The notes under the pieces are model-generated. The model had not been told where the DNA came from, made no database searches, and was given only the letters and a program-made list of their open reading frames with translations. From the NCBI RefSeq assembly GCF_001640805.2, contig NC_066833.1, positions 11,395,044 through 11,459,043 of the forward strand: DNA of 64,000 nt, in the 5' to 3' direction. The translations under genes and the position numbers were made by a program. The stretch's first letter is position 1; each line of letters begins with the position of its first letter. The DNA comes from Lates calcarifer. Its lineage: Eukaryota > Chordata > Actinopteri > Centropomidae. Shown piece after piece: positions 14,478 to 26,735 of the stretch.

Positions 14478-14600
14478 AAGCCATCGTGTGTGACATAGGC
14501 GAGTTTCACTGTCATGACCAGAAAACCTGCATCCCTGAGGCCTGGCTCTGTGATGGTGAGCCCGACTGCCCCGACGACTCAGATGAAACTGACCAAACTT
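14478..14600 (+). CDS. lrp1b: lrp1b exon 2: LDL-receptor class A repeat 1
   Basis: This 123-nt phase 1-1 exon follows a pyrimidine-rich tract ending in ccatccag and is followed by the donor gtaagt. It encodes an LDLa module starting [14 protein letters not shown]. Five of the six cysteines lie inside the exon; the sixth codon is split (T|GT) across the junction with exon 3, which supports both borders. The calcium cage residues are all present in [15 protein letters not shown]: Trp, the Asp-Gly pair, and the DxSDE acidic box. In the family these modules fold around one Ca2+ ion and bind basic patches on ligands such as RAP and protease-inhibitor complexes. An alternative acceptor 3 nt downstream (AG at 14479-14480) would only remove one codon. 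Confidence 0.93.
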
Positions 14601-15079
14601 GTAAGTCATCCAATGCACCCATTCCTCAGTAATGTGACACTGTCATGTGGAATTCTGCCATGCTACCTCATCTGTCAGAGAGTCTCACCTTATATTATTA
14701 TATTAGGATCTGTATTAACATGTAGTGATATTCCACCAGAAAGGTACCTTCTTAACCCCCTGGCTTAAAGTGTTAGAAGTCTGTGGTTTTCTCTGTCACA
14801 GAGAACACTTGCTGTGGTCATTCTGAAGACATGAAACTTGCATACATCTTGTTGTAGCTGCCTTGAAAGAAAGCTTGTAAATGAAGCAGTATATTTAAGA
14901 ATAATTTGGTGAAACTATGAGTGTTTGGAACAGTACTTATCATCCAGGTGGATAGCCAGACTGCGAGGATTGTGCTGCAGGAATGGTTTGAAAATGTTAA
15001 TAGAAACTACTGACATTTTCTTAGCTGTACTTTCCTATTTTCACTTCATGATGACTAGACCTCTGTGCTTTTATGCAGC

Positions 15080-15310
15080 TTTTTTCTGGGTGCTCTGGTT
15101 TCCTGCACCAGTCCAAAGACATGCAGGCCATAGGTGAATTGACAGCTCCAAACAGATATGCGTGAGTGTGAATTGTTGCCTGTCTATATATGTGTCAGCC
15201 CTGTGATAATCCGGTGACCTCTTAGGGGTGTACCTCACCTCTCACCCCATGTATAGTGGTATACAGTATGTTCCAGCGTCATAAGGCACTGCAGATGATT
15301 AAGCAGATAG
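15080..15310 (+). repeat. Common teleost interspersed repeat
   Basis: The blocks ggtttcctgcaccagtccaa, agacatgcaggc, gtgtgaattgttgcctgtct, gtgtcagccctgtgat and ggggtgtacctcacctctc occur in the order of a very common fish repeat ('ggtttcctcccacagtccaaagacatgcagg ... tgtcagccctgtgattg ... gggtgtaccccgcctctcgccc'). The family name is not certain to me. Confidence 0.7.
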
Positions 15311-15757
15311 AGATAACTTCTGTGGGAACAAGTTTTTAAATCAACATAACACCGTCACTTGAAATAGTATTACAGTTGCCCTATTTTCATCTCTGGTATG
15401 GATAGATTGTTGTTGAAAACCATTTAATTCAGAGCCATATAATCCCAGTGTTTGCTGCATTGTTTTTGTCCCATGTTTAACACTGTGGGATACAAGTGAC
15501 AGGGCACTGAAAGCAAAAATCGTAACAATTTAGCATGAATTTCAAAACTGCAATGTAGCACTTTGTAGCACCTTTGTTTTAATAGATTTGACTCATTTTA
15601 CATGATTTGATGTGTGCTTGATAACTGAGTTGCTTGTTCTCTTTTCTCCTATTGCCACCAGTGGCACATGCTGTTTTTTCTCTGCAGCAAAATAGGCTGC
15701 ACCTCCTGTGGTCCAGCAATCTGCATATGGTATCTGCTATTAATACAAATAAAATAC

Positions 15758-16915
15758 CTCTTAAATAGGGATGCTCCGATACCACATTTCTCCAAAAAGA
15801 TAGGATACCGATACTTGGATCTGAGTACTTGCCGATACCGAGTAGCGATACAAGTACTTATTAATGCCATTACATTTCGTACATTTGCTTGAAAACGTGT
15901 TTTATTTTCATCAGATATTGTTTCATTCTCTGGCTGTAAGAAATTGCTGTGACTGACATTTGAACATTCCATTATGTATGGCACTGCCACACATTTATAG
16001 TACTATCAAAGTACTGTTATTGACATTTTAGCATTCAACTGCATCTTTTTTTAACAAACAGAATATCTTCAAGGCAGGAGTAGGCTAAGGCGGAATGTTT
16101 AACATGTCCAACTATTTTCCGTCCGACTGCCACAGCATCAGCCACACTCCTCTGTGCTAAAAGCCCCTCATTAATTAATTAGCCCTCGACGCACGGCAGG
16201 CTCGGGAGTCCAGCGTCACTCATGGCTTTGATCATGTTTTTCACATTATCACGTAGCACAACGTGAACAAAACTTTTAGGGACCCCCCCATGTCTGAAGC
16301 ATGTCATCAAACACACCTGCGATAGCTTGGCTGGTGTGCGAACCCCTAAACTGTTTTGCATGCAGGACAACTCTTCATGGAGTAAAATCCTCATCAATCT
16401 GCTGTGCAGTTAAACTGATGAGGGACACCGGGCTAACGCTGCTTGTCCAAATATCATTGGTGAAGCTGAGGGCCGAAATGTCTTGCAACAGGCTGTGGAT
16501 GTGCCTCTTCACAAAGTTGTGTAGCTTTGGCAACACTGTGTCAGTGATGTGGTGTCGGCTAGGGATCTCATACCTCGGCTCCGTACGCTGAGAAGACGTC
16601 TAAATCCCATATTATCAACAACTGAAAATGGCTGGTCATCAAGAGCAATGTTCTGGGTCAGAGCCTCTGCTATTTTCACTGTGCACAGGTTGTCTCTTAA
16701 CATCATCTCAACATTGTCACCATCATCCACTGTGAAATACCTCCACACTGCTGACATTGCTCCTCTGTGCTCTCACTTAGCACCTGACTGCCCAAGTGAA
16801 CATCACGCTGCCGTAAAGTGGTATCGGAACACTTTTACGAGTACGAGTACAGGAACAGGGTATCGGACCTGATACCTGATACTGGTATAGGTATCGGTGC
16901 ATCCCTAGTCTTAAA
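15758..16915 (-). mobile_element. hAT-family DNA transposon, degenerate, with 8-bp target duplication
   Basis: Terminal inverted repeats tagggatgctccgatacc (15766) and its complement with one mismatch (ending 16907) bound a 1,142-nt element. Flanking 8-mers ctcttaaa and gtcttaaa match at 7 of 8 positions, the 8-bp target duplication expected of hAT elements. On the minus strand the interior keeps pieces of a ZBED-type hAT transposase: VWRYFTVDDGD near 16740 (after the BED finger), IALDDQPFSVVDNMGFRRLL near 16600, and VVLRDNVKNMIKAMSDAGLP near 16200-16260. These stand in order but are separated by frame breaks, and most of the catalytic core is deleted, so it cannot make an active protein. Confidence 0.9.
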
Positions 16916-17197
16916 AGAAAAATACTACATTTCTCAGTGATTATAGTCAAGATTTACCAAATGCAGTATTCATCTCTCACAATCAAGACATAGAATTGTT
17001 GATGGAGTCAACATCTAGCATTAAGACATGTACAAACTACTAAGTACCTGCAGTGCAATTTACTATATAATACTAATATTTATTTTTCAATAAATATGTT
17101 TTGAAAATCTTCTTTTAAATATTCACATAGTATGCCCTTTTAAAAAATGTTAACACGTAAATCATTACATTTTTTGTTCTAAGTGCATGTTGCTGTG

Positions 17198-17246
17198 GTG
17201 TTTTGTTCTTTATCCAAGAGAACTCTTGGATAAAGAACAAGAACAC
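17198..17246. repeat. Palindrome with 18-bp perfect arms
   Basis: ttgttctttatccaagag (17203-17220) is followed by the 2-nt spacer aa and its exact reverse complement (17223-17240). With one bulged base the arms extend to gtgtt/gaacac, giving about 23 paired positions. As RNA in the sense transcript it would form a strong hairpin. Confidence 0.9.
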
Positions 17247-20200
17247 TACTTACTCCCAAGTGCAGAACAGCAGCAACATTTTATAATAAAGCACTAGTCT
17301 GGTTGAAAAGGTAGTGTTACTGGGGTTGCTACATCATTCTGTGAACAAGTGGAAGCACTGCATTAGGGCTGTGTTATTCTGTGAAGAATCTGCTTGACAG
17401 GTTTGACTGCAGTCATTTAAACCTTCATTTGCCCTTCACATCAGGGTTGGTTGTAGCAGGCATTCTCTTTAGTGTTATTATTTACACACTTCTGGGACAC
17501 AGATTTCCTTTAATGGATGAGCAGAGCAGCAGTTTCAAATTATTATGAGCTAAATTAGCTGTAGTAAATTATGGAGAAAAAGAAGCAACAAAACCAAATT
17601 ATTAACATTCATTCCAGCTTCCTCATCAATTTGAGTCATTGGGTGTAATTATTACTTTATGGTTTTGGCACTGACATCTGTGCATAAATTGACCACGGTG
17701 TTTATTAATCCCCCAGTGTGCAACAGGTCATTTATCAAGTAGGCTACTTATTGGTTGAGATGCTTGTTGCTTAAAAACATGGAGGCCTGACTGTTTACAA
17801 CATGTATAAATTATGTAATTACATGTTTTCTAACGCATGAATAATGGAGAGTGGTGGTTTGTTGATGGAGTATCTAGACTCTACACACTGAGATAAGGCA
17901 ATACAATGATGGCATCAGGGTCATCATAGTCTAGGCTTGAGACTTAACATTTTTAACAGAAATCCTGGAGGTGGAAGTGTGGGAAGCTGGCGGTGTGGGA
18001 TTTGAAAGTCATGAGCTTTTAGGAGGCAGGGAGGGTCTCATGATCGAACCAACTCTACAGTCAGTGGGTGGATCTTTGGATTTCTCTTTTTTTTTTTTAA
18101 ATCTGTCTTTCACAAGTCACCCAACTTCAAATTGCTGGATGACCCCTTTAACATCCCAGGTTGGCTGGCTCATTTGAGAAACACATTAACAAAAGAGAAA
18201 ATATTTTCTGTAAATGACTATTATTTAAACCTTAAAAACAAGGGAGAACTATGACATGAGTTTGGTACTTAGTATTAGAATTTAAGTTTCAGGTAAATTA
18301 TCACAACATCTAAAAAATGTCATATTTATATTGTATATTAAAATTTGGTTAACTGGGGCATCGTTCGTTCTTTGCAGCAGATTTCTGATATCCTCTCTGA
18401 CTGGTTTCTCTGTCAGCTATGACCTTTCGTATTCCCTTTGTGAAAGATCTTTTAAATACAGTAGATGTAATATGACCTCTTCACATGTGCTGCAGGCCAA
18501 GTCATATAATCTCCAGAAGGCCATTAATTACCGCTTTAGGTTATGTTGGCACTATTTTATTTACAAACCCTGCAGAAAGACGACCTTGCATATTCATCTA
18601 TGGAAACTGGCACAGCTCATTATCATGGATTATGTATTGATAGAAAGAGGAATTAGATCAGCTTTGCCCTGCAAACAGAAGACACGATTGGAATGTATTC
18701 TGCCTTCTTAAATGATAGCAAAGGCTGCAATAACCTGTGAAAAAAAGATCCTTTTTATCAGATGATATGCACTTAGCAAAGCCCTAGAGGATTAAAATAA
18801 AAGCACAAGAAATTCAGCATGATGCAAAGCCATCACTGCTTGGATTTGACTGTGAATATTTTAGGCATTATTATGTTAAGAAAAAGACACAGTAATATAT
18901 TACAGTTCTGTCATCTAGAAATCTTGGTGCCACCAATGGCCTCTCTGTACCTTGCTCTGGCTCGGTTAGGGAGATGTAATCACTGAATCTTCAGAGCCTG
19001 TGGGGAGGAGGGAAGGAAAGGTGGCCTTGGATTGCAATACCTAGAGACGAGAAGGAGGCACCGGTTTATCCACTCAGCCGGGGGCCCCATGGGACTGGAC
19101 AGCTGACGACAGTTATTCAGGGAGCTCGGAAAACAGCCTGCCTCTGTGAATGGCTAAAGAAAACCCAGCAAAATGGAAACTCTCCAATTGTGTAGCAGTT
19201 CAAACAAATGCTTTCTGTGCAATAAAGAGTCAAACCTTTGCTGTGTTATGGGGCCAAAGAGCATCTTGTGTGGTGATAGTTGAGAAAGTGAAAAGACTGT
19301 GAATTTGCCAAGAGCATGATAATCATATTCTTAATTTGTGTATTATACTTACAAGGAAGTCTAAATGTCAGTGCCGTCTGTGGACACGCAGAGTTGTGCA
19401 TTTGAAATGACTGTCAGCATGAGGATCTCTTCCTTTTGTGAAGCTACATGCTTGCAAACAGTGTCTTAAAATTTGGCTCCTTCAGGAAAGGATTTCATGG
19501 ACTTTTGGCTTGTCTCAGTAGTGCTGCTATGAGACACTTGTGAATGTGGTGGACATGGAGACCAGTGAATCCTCTGATTGAATTGTCACTCCCAGAGGAA
19601 AAGACAATAAAAAAAGGTCAGCGGTTGACTTCAAAAACATGGTCACTAAAGCTGTGTTCCATGGCTGTAGCTTGGCTCGACCCAGTCAGAAATGATGTTG
19701 ATCTCAGTGTTCTCGAGGCACTGGGGAGGAGAGCTGTTCAGAGACTGCTCTCTCAGGGGTTCTTCCACTTATTCCCTTTCAACTACAGGGGAGGGCATGT
19801 CTCCCTATGCTTTCCTCAAAGTCCTCAGATTCTCTACGCTGAGCTCATTGGAATCCTACCGAGAGTTTAAAAACAAGCAGCATGATAAAGAAACACAGTG
19901 AAAGAATGGAATGAAAGAAAAGACAATTGCTCCTGAGACTCAGCACAGGGTGCAACATGTTTATTTCACAGGTATGCTACTGAGTACAATTTAGTTACTG
20001 ACGTCTTGAACATTCCACTCGAATAACAGCATCTTGGTGTCTTTATGATATCTTTTATGCATCTACACCTGGAGGTCCCGTCATAGTATAATAATATACA
20101 GTGGTATATAAACTAGTAAAGACATTTACTCAAACTTGTTGTTTCTTTCTGCTCAAACTGTAGAAAAAGTGTAAAATTGCCTTTAATGTTTTGTCTATGC

Positions 20201-20288
20201 ATCCTTTGTGTAAAGCAAACGAGTGCCAGAGTTCCATCTTATTCCCCATGTGGTTGTGTTTTGGTTCCCCATCCCACAAACACTGTCC

Positions 20289-20759
20289 TAGAGCTGCATG
20301 ATTATGGCCAAAATGATCTTGATTATTTTAATCAATATTGAGATCATGATTATTTTAATGATTAGTCACTGATTTCTGGGGACAAAATTTAGTTGTGTTT
20401 TTTTGTGGCACAGACATTAGTCTCATGCACTCTTTGAATATGATTTATTCTTGTTTAACATCGCTTGGCCAAAATATGAAATACTTCCAAACAACAGATG
20501 ATACTACCTCTTTTTCTGCTCCAGTGACTTTGACATTTGATTTTCATTTTGCCTGTCTGCTCTCTGTTGTTACTCCTCTACTCTGACCTGCCGCTGCAGG
20601 GTATGTGCGCAGCCGTGCTGGCTGCGCTTGATTTGATGGGCAGTGTAGTTTTCTATGTGCGGAGCACGCATTTAAGACGTCAGTATTAAACTACCAAGCT
20701 CATTTAAGGCAAAATTGTGATCACAATGGATATTCGATGTTTGTTATTATGCAGCCCTA
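20289..20759. mobile_element. Possible non-autonomous hAT-like element
   Basis: The left end tagagctgcatgat and the right end atgcagcccta form a short imperfect inverted repeat of the 'tagggctgca(c/t)gat' type common on fish non-autonomous elements, with the AT-rich 'gatcttgattattttaat' sequence just inside. A convincing 8-bp target duplication was not found (4 of 8 match), so family and ends are uncertain. Confidence 0.4.
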
Positions 20760-21029
20760 CTCTGGTACACTGCTTTCCCAGCACAAAACAGTGTAGCAGC
20801 TAAAAAGAAGGATATTTTTCTCAGGGGTTGATGGAGACCAAAGCAGAGTTGAAAAGAGTATGTACGGATTAATAACATTGTGTGGATTATGGTTTATTCT
20901 TTTTTCTTTAGGGTCATCTAGCCAACATTACAAAGAAAATGTCACATGCTGATGCATTAAAACATTAATCATTATTGAAGTAAATGTGACAGTTAATGAT
21001 ATATGTCCTAAAGTGAGGAAGATGTTAAT

Positions 21030-21150
21030 GCAGGTGATTGGAGTCTATAACCTGTAACTATAACCTTAAAAAGTCTTTCAGGTACCTAATTTTACCTTAA
21101 CCTTAGTTTTTTTTTTTTCACATAATCATGATCAAACTTTAACCATACAT
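21030..21150 (-). repeat. Dispersed TTAAGG-type repeat, copy 1
   Basis: Minus-strand text gatcatgattatgtg, then aactaaggttaaggt and gactttttaaggttatag resembles the teleost repeat built of 'ggttaaggttagg ... gatcatggtttgg' units. Divergent copy. Confidence 0.4.
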
Positions 21151-24100
21151 ATTGTTGTCATGCACAGTTATTGAAAAAAGCATGACATCTTTCAAAAACA
21201 TTGCGTTTGGGCCATTCAGAATGGTCCATTGTAGATGTTCTCGTCTGATGATAGAGCCAGTACGTACCTGGTCTTCCTGTTTGTATATGGTTTTGGTTGC
21301 ATGAAGATATTCTGCAATTCTTTACATTATCAGCTAGACTCCTCTAACCATACTTGATCATTAAATTTGATTCTGATTGTGATGCAGGTGTCTTAGATGT
21401 TAAACTCACATTGCGTTTTGAACATTTGGGAGTAGTTGACAAAGTCCCTGTGGAAAAAGTGCTTAGAAGTGCAGAGAATATTTGTTCTGTCTGTCTGTGA
21501 TGAAGCTGCAGTAACTATAGTCAGTGTGTTCCGGACTGCCTATCAATATCCTGCAGGGTATTTTATCTGGCAAGTGCCATATTGAAATAAATGTATCGCA
21601 AATGTGTCTGGTTCCCATGAGAATTGGCGCCAGTAGGATGGAGGTTTAGGGGGTAATGTAGCGTAGCACCTTGTTATTGAGCTGAAGGACAGGGCCTTTT
21701 GCATTATGTAACGTTTATTTTTCTTCCTCTCCACCTCTCCCTCCCTGCTGAGATGTAACCCTTCTGTTGACTCATCAAAAAAATCTCCAAACATGCTATT
21801 ATTACAAATGCTGCATTTTTACATTCAAGCACCACTTCTGCATATTGTTAGAATTATTCACTCACAGTGCTCGACTCTGAATGTCTATGAGACCATTATG
21901 TCTGCGTGATTCAGCTTTCATACTCCTGTCTTCTGTTACCATGATCTGCTGAAGTTATTAGACAGCTCACAGGTTAAGTTGTCATGACACTCTACAACAT
22001 TTAATGTGACTGTGAATGTGCAGCGAGAGTTAATTGCGTATCATGTTTGGTTCTTCAGCCCTGTGCCTGGCACCTGGATTTGATTTGAGATCAAATGCAG
22101 CACATTGTCCTTTGCTATCAACATATTTAACCTGCCTCGCATGTATCTTGTTTGCAGATATAGTAACTGAATATATTTTTTGTTTGTTTTTTGCAGCAGC
22201 AGAAGGCATAGGGTTTTGAAATAACACTTTTAATTTACTATTTCTCTCCCTCTCTGCATTTGGAACAGAGCTTATGTACACTTCCTAGGGCTTGTGCCAT
22301 CTGTTTTACTAGTAGTTTCCGTGGGCAGGGAACAGACACAACAAATATTGTGTGTATGTGTTTGTGTGTGCTTGGAAACATTCATTCACATGAGGGTATT
22401 GTATGCTTTTATAAGTCTCTGTGATTAAGACCATCTCTTCCGTCAAGATGTGATAGAAAAAAAGTCATCTTTGCCCTGCTCATATTCGGTCCTTTGCTTG
22501 GTGCATTGCCCCTGATTCTGCAGCTTAACATCATTTCTGTATGTTTGAGCATTTGTCTTAGGCAAAATCATTAGTGTGAGAATGGATGTTGTTGCCTGGT
22601 GACAATCTTGCACCCTTGGATCCGTGTCAGAAGTGATACACTGGGAGGAGCATGTTACTGCTTTGTCTTTTCTCTCACAACCCCAACTCAATAGTTATGC
22701 TGCACTGACACATTTTTCCTTTTGCCTGCCTTCCTAGTACAAGTATCATAAAGGACAATGTCCCAGCTCGTCACCTGAAGAACCAGAAAAAAGAGCATAT
22801 TTCAGATACCTGACACACTTGCTGTCATGGCACCAGTGTGACATTAAAGTACTAAAGTCTACATTATCTCCCTGCTGCTACAGCAGAGAACAAAGCATCA
22901 CAGTGATATGTGTTTTAAATCAGAGCAAACACAGTGACACATACTTACCACAACACCCAGTGAGAATAATATCCTGAACATCACTATGATGAGTGCTGTT
23001 CATCTCACAGTTATACAGTAGCGAGGACCTGACTCTCAATGAGCATGAATCAGTGACATTGACCTTTATTTATTTATTAATAATGAGTAATGGATAGTCT
23101 AATAGATAGTGAAAGGAATGAGCTAATGCCCTCTCTTCTAGCTACTCTATAAACATGGTCATAGTCCAATGATTATTTCAGGGGAGCTGGGTTAGTGCCA
23201 GAGGATATTTAAAGAAAAATACATGTCCTCCCACTTGCTGTGTGTATAAAACTCGAACCATGGTCCTCATTAAAGATGCCTTCAAGCTGAATAAAATGAC
23301 TTATTTACTCACTTATGATCAATTGATTTACAATCTAGGCCAGCACACCAATTGAGGCCCTGAAACTCATTACATAGTGTGAAATATAAATAAAGGCAAA
23401 GGTCAGGCCCTTTCTCTAAAACTATTGTAATTTAATGGAATCCAAGGCCAAGGGATATAAGAGCTTCTCCATTTAATTTTAAAGACATATAGTTAGTTCA
23501 CACTATCATCCACATGCAAAATTGAACCATATCTCCTGCCTATATCGCATGTGGCCAAATACTGACCACATGTACACAGAAAGAATTATTGGTTGCAGTA
23601 ATCGTCCCTGGAATCCACAAAGAGATCCCTTCCTAAAGCAATTTTAGTTTAAGTCATTGGGGACAAAATCCACAGTCCTCGTTTTGTCCAAAAATTGCAT
23701 TCTCAAGGTCAGCTGAATGTAAAATACAGCCTCAGCAGTCTGAGTTATAGCAATCAATTGGGGTCTTTTTAGGAAATCTGTGACACACTCTAATCAACAC
23801 TACAAATCTTTCTGCAGAGGATCCTCAGGTAATATTGAATCAAACTGGGGGTCAATATGCTATGTGTTTGAATATTTGCAAAATGTGTTAAAAAACCATT
23901 AGCCTACAACCATGCTATAATGCTGTGTGAATTCAGCATAAAAATTAATTCAGTTCAGGCAAACCGATACATCAGAATCTTATTGCACCAGTGATGGCAT
24001 TATCGCAATTGTGTATTTATTTTCTTGATGAAAGAATGCCAGCATTAAATACAATACTGTGTATTATACTCCTAATGAGATCATTCTTCTCAGTGAATAT

Positions 24101-24470
24101 TGGTTTTAGCCTCCCTGACTACAATATACTGTATGTATAATTCATTTGAAGCTGGCCCCAGAACAATTAGATTATAACATTTGCATAATGGTTGGTCACA
24201 AAAGTATCTCTATTGACTAATTATCTTGGTGTTTTCCAAATAATGATAAATTGTCCTTTTTGCTGTTTTTTGTATGGTGTTTCTGATGTGCAGCTTTAGC
24301 ATACTGTGCTGATGCTTCTCATTCCTCATTCTTTGTTATATAGTAGAGCCAGGATCTCATGGATCCCAACACCTGGCTTCATTCCACTGTACAGTGGCAT
24401 TTTTCCTCTTTCAAATAGATTTGATTGAATACTCAGCATCATTTACAGCAAATCACAACCTTTTCTTGAT

Positions 24471-24508
24471 TTTTTTTTTTTTTTTAAATTTAATTTAATT
24501 TAATTTTG
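24471..24508 (+). repeat. Poly-T and (AATTT)n tract
   Basis: Fifteen T followed by repeats of aattt. Simple-sequence tract. Confidence 0.9.
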
Positions 24509-24886
24509 TTTTTGATTTTCCTCTCATTTACTGGACCCAGTCCCTGTAACATGTAGCAAATGATACTGAGTTAGATTTCTGAAGTGATTTTGAGAAGAAC
24601 CATGTATAATGCAATAGAAAATTTTAAACATTAAGGCAACAAAACGGTTGGTTTTGACATAAGGGCATAAAGGCGAACAGGTTATTTCTTCTTTATTATC
24701 ATAACCTGCATATCTGTGTGAATGCTGCTTTTTAGATAAACTATACACACAATGCACACTAATGCAAATCAAGACACTTATTGTAACATGGCATGCAGTA
24801 ATATACTGACATCAGTATTCTCCTAATTAAAATTCTCTTGTTTACTATTGGCTAACTGGTATTGAGCAGGATTTTTGAGTTTAACA

Positions 24887-24910
24887 ATAAAAACAAACAA
24901 ACAAACAAAA
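24887..24910 (+). repeat. (AAAC)n microsatellite
   Basis: Five to six tandem aaac units. Confidence 0.9.
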
Positions 24911-25482
24911 TGCAAAAAAGTAATTATGATGTGAGAGTCTGAGACATGCTGACTAGAACTTGACATGTAAGAAATGTTGCTAATTGCTGTGGAAGCATCA
25001 TGTGGAACAGTATTGCATCAAGTGAAGATGTTGCTTTCTCAGTAAGATAATGTTGTTGGCTGGTTGACTGTTCAATAGGAAACAGTGTTGGACAGCAGCA
25101 CCTGAAAGCGTGTCACTTTTACACCATCATGTGGTTGTAGTACCCCTTATATATCACACAGCTGCTGCTGTAAATGAGAACAACTAACAACTAAATTTGG
25201 CTGCATCAAAACACAGTAGAACTTCCAGTAGAACAGGACAAAATGGAGGTTTGACAGCTGTGACCACTGCAGCACAGCAGATTGGGAATGATATTCAAAC
25301 ATGTGAAACGAAATTAAATCACTAGGCTGTTTGTTCCTGGTTCAGTAGTCTGACAACAGAAACAGGAAGATAGGCAAATGATGAAACAGTGTAGATGACC
25401 AGAGAGGCAATGAGGCAGGAGGAAGGAATGGAGGGCTGACGCTTAATTAAAGTATGATTAAGGTACAGAGCTGTCGCTGCAA

Positions 25483-25508
25483 ATTTATTTATTTATTTAT
25501 TTTATTTC
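25483..25508 (+). repeat. (ATTT)n microsatellite
   Basis: About six tandem attt units. Confidence 0.9.
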
Positions 25509-26375
25509 ACTACTGTAGGCTGTATATTGCTGTGAGCTGAATAAAATGCTTAATGTGTTGTCTTCCAGTTTCAGCAATTTCAGACCCATACCCACAAGCC
25601 TGCCTGTTGGGGTGGGTGCTCGGTGTCCCGCTGCCTTTGAGGGTTGCACTGATAAACCATTTAGTAGAATAATAAGATGTGTTCTTAAACCAGTTAAATG
25701 TGCAAAAAAGCCTGTCTACTGTGTGTCAAAACTATGTTTAGGACTTAAACCCTGCACTGTTGACTGAGACATCTGTCAAATCTCTATTTTATGAACATGA
25801 AATCCTCTGACAAAATAAACAATAATCCAACAAAGGTTAAAAACAGCAGCTGTAGTTATTAGCTCCTGTCATGGTGCATCATGAGCTCATATCAGAGGAA
25901 AGCTGGATCTCCACTGTGAAAATAAAAAAGGTTTCAGCTCTGGGAAAAGTAAGTTAAAGTGAAATAATTCTTCCAACCACCTCCAGATCTAGTAGCAGGT
26001 AATATTTCCAAGACAGAAAAGCCTATAGGTGTGAATGGTGTCTCTTTCTCTAGTTGTGCCGACACGTACTGGCTGCTCTTCATCATGAATAAACAATATC
26101 AAATAATTCCCTGACTATTAAATTGGGTTATGGGATGCCAAGTATAGTATATATTTCAGACATTTAAAATTTAGCAGTTAGCTAAAGTCTGGAGTGACCA
26201 CACTGCTCTGAGAAAAGCAACAGCACAGTTTAGCCTGTTACAGACAACACAGTCAGTGGCTGAATAGTAAAATTTGTTAAATGTTCACTATTACCACATT
26301 TGTTTTTGGCCAAATTGTCTGAACTGCATTAGCCTACAATATCTAGTTGTAGTGACTACAGAAATACTAAACTTT

Positions 26376-26460
26376 AATATGGTTAGGTTTAGCCACTGGC
26401 ATCACTTTGGTCAAGGTTAGAGAAAGATCATGGCCTGTTTTAATATGGAAAAAAGTTCAC
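26376..26460 (+). repeat. Dispersed TTAGG-type repeat, copy 2
   Basis: tatggttaggtttagcc, cactttggtcaaggttagag and aaagatcatggcctg follow the order of a teleost repeat ('ggttaggtttaggcaacaaaaccacttggttaaggttagggaaagatcatggtttgg'). Confidence 0.55.
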
Positions 26461-26559
26461 AGTGTGTTACTAAACATTTCACCAAAACCATGATCAAGCC
26501 TCGGCCTAGCCGCAGGGAAGAGTCAGGATTTGAAGCCCTGCTTTCCAGTGCCACAGACC

Positions 26560-26735
26560 TGCACTTTGTACATCCATCATTCATCCCAGCCATCCCCTGG
26601 TGATTGTGCTGCTGTTAATAAACGTACCACATCATTTTTTTTGATTTCCCAGCCCAAATTTATCCTGCCCGTCTCTGGGTTGAACCTAGTGACTGCTCAG
26701 TCATAAGCTCACTTTTTCTAACCTTTATGCCCATG
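26560..26735 (-). mobile_element. tRNA-derived SINE (degenerate)
   Basis: On the minus strand an A-box-like sequence tgggcataaaggttaga (26733-26717) is followed about 30 nt later by a B box, ggttcaaccc (26686-26677), after gcttatgactgagcagtcac. This matches the head of fish tRNA-derived SINEs ('...ggttagagcagcttgtgaccagaaggttgccggttcgaaccc'). The tail boundary is estimated. Confidence 0.55.

Noticed and set aside
14215..14632. Start codon at 14390 or 14215 giving an alternative first exon for LDLa1
   Set aside because: The part before 14478 is a pyrimidine-rich acceptor tract read as Ser/Phe/His; no signal-peptide logic and the family splices at this position.
18035..18065. Possible B box (ggttcgatca on the minus strand) of a second SINE or tRNA
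   Set aside because: No A box at proper spacing and no cloverleaf could be formed.
19544..19901. Overlapping open frames of 108 and 69 codons
   Set aside because: Two frames open over the same DNA, neither with recognisable motifs; consistent with chance in a GC-richer stretch.
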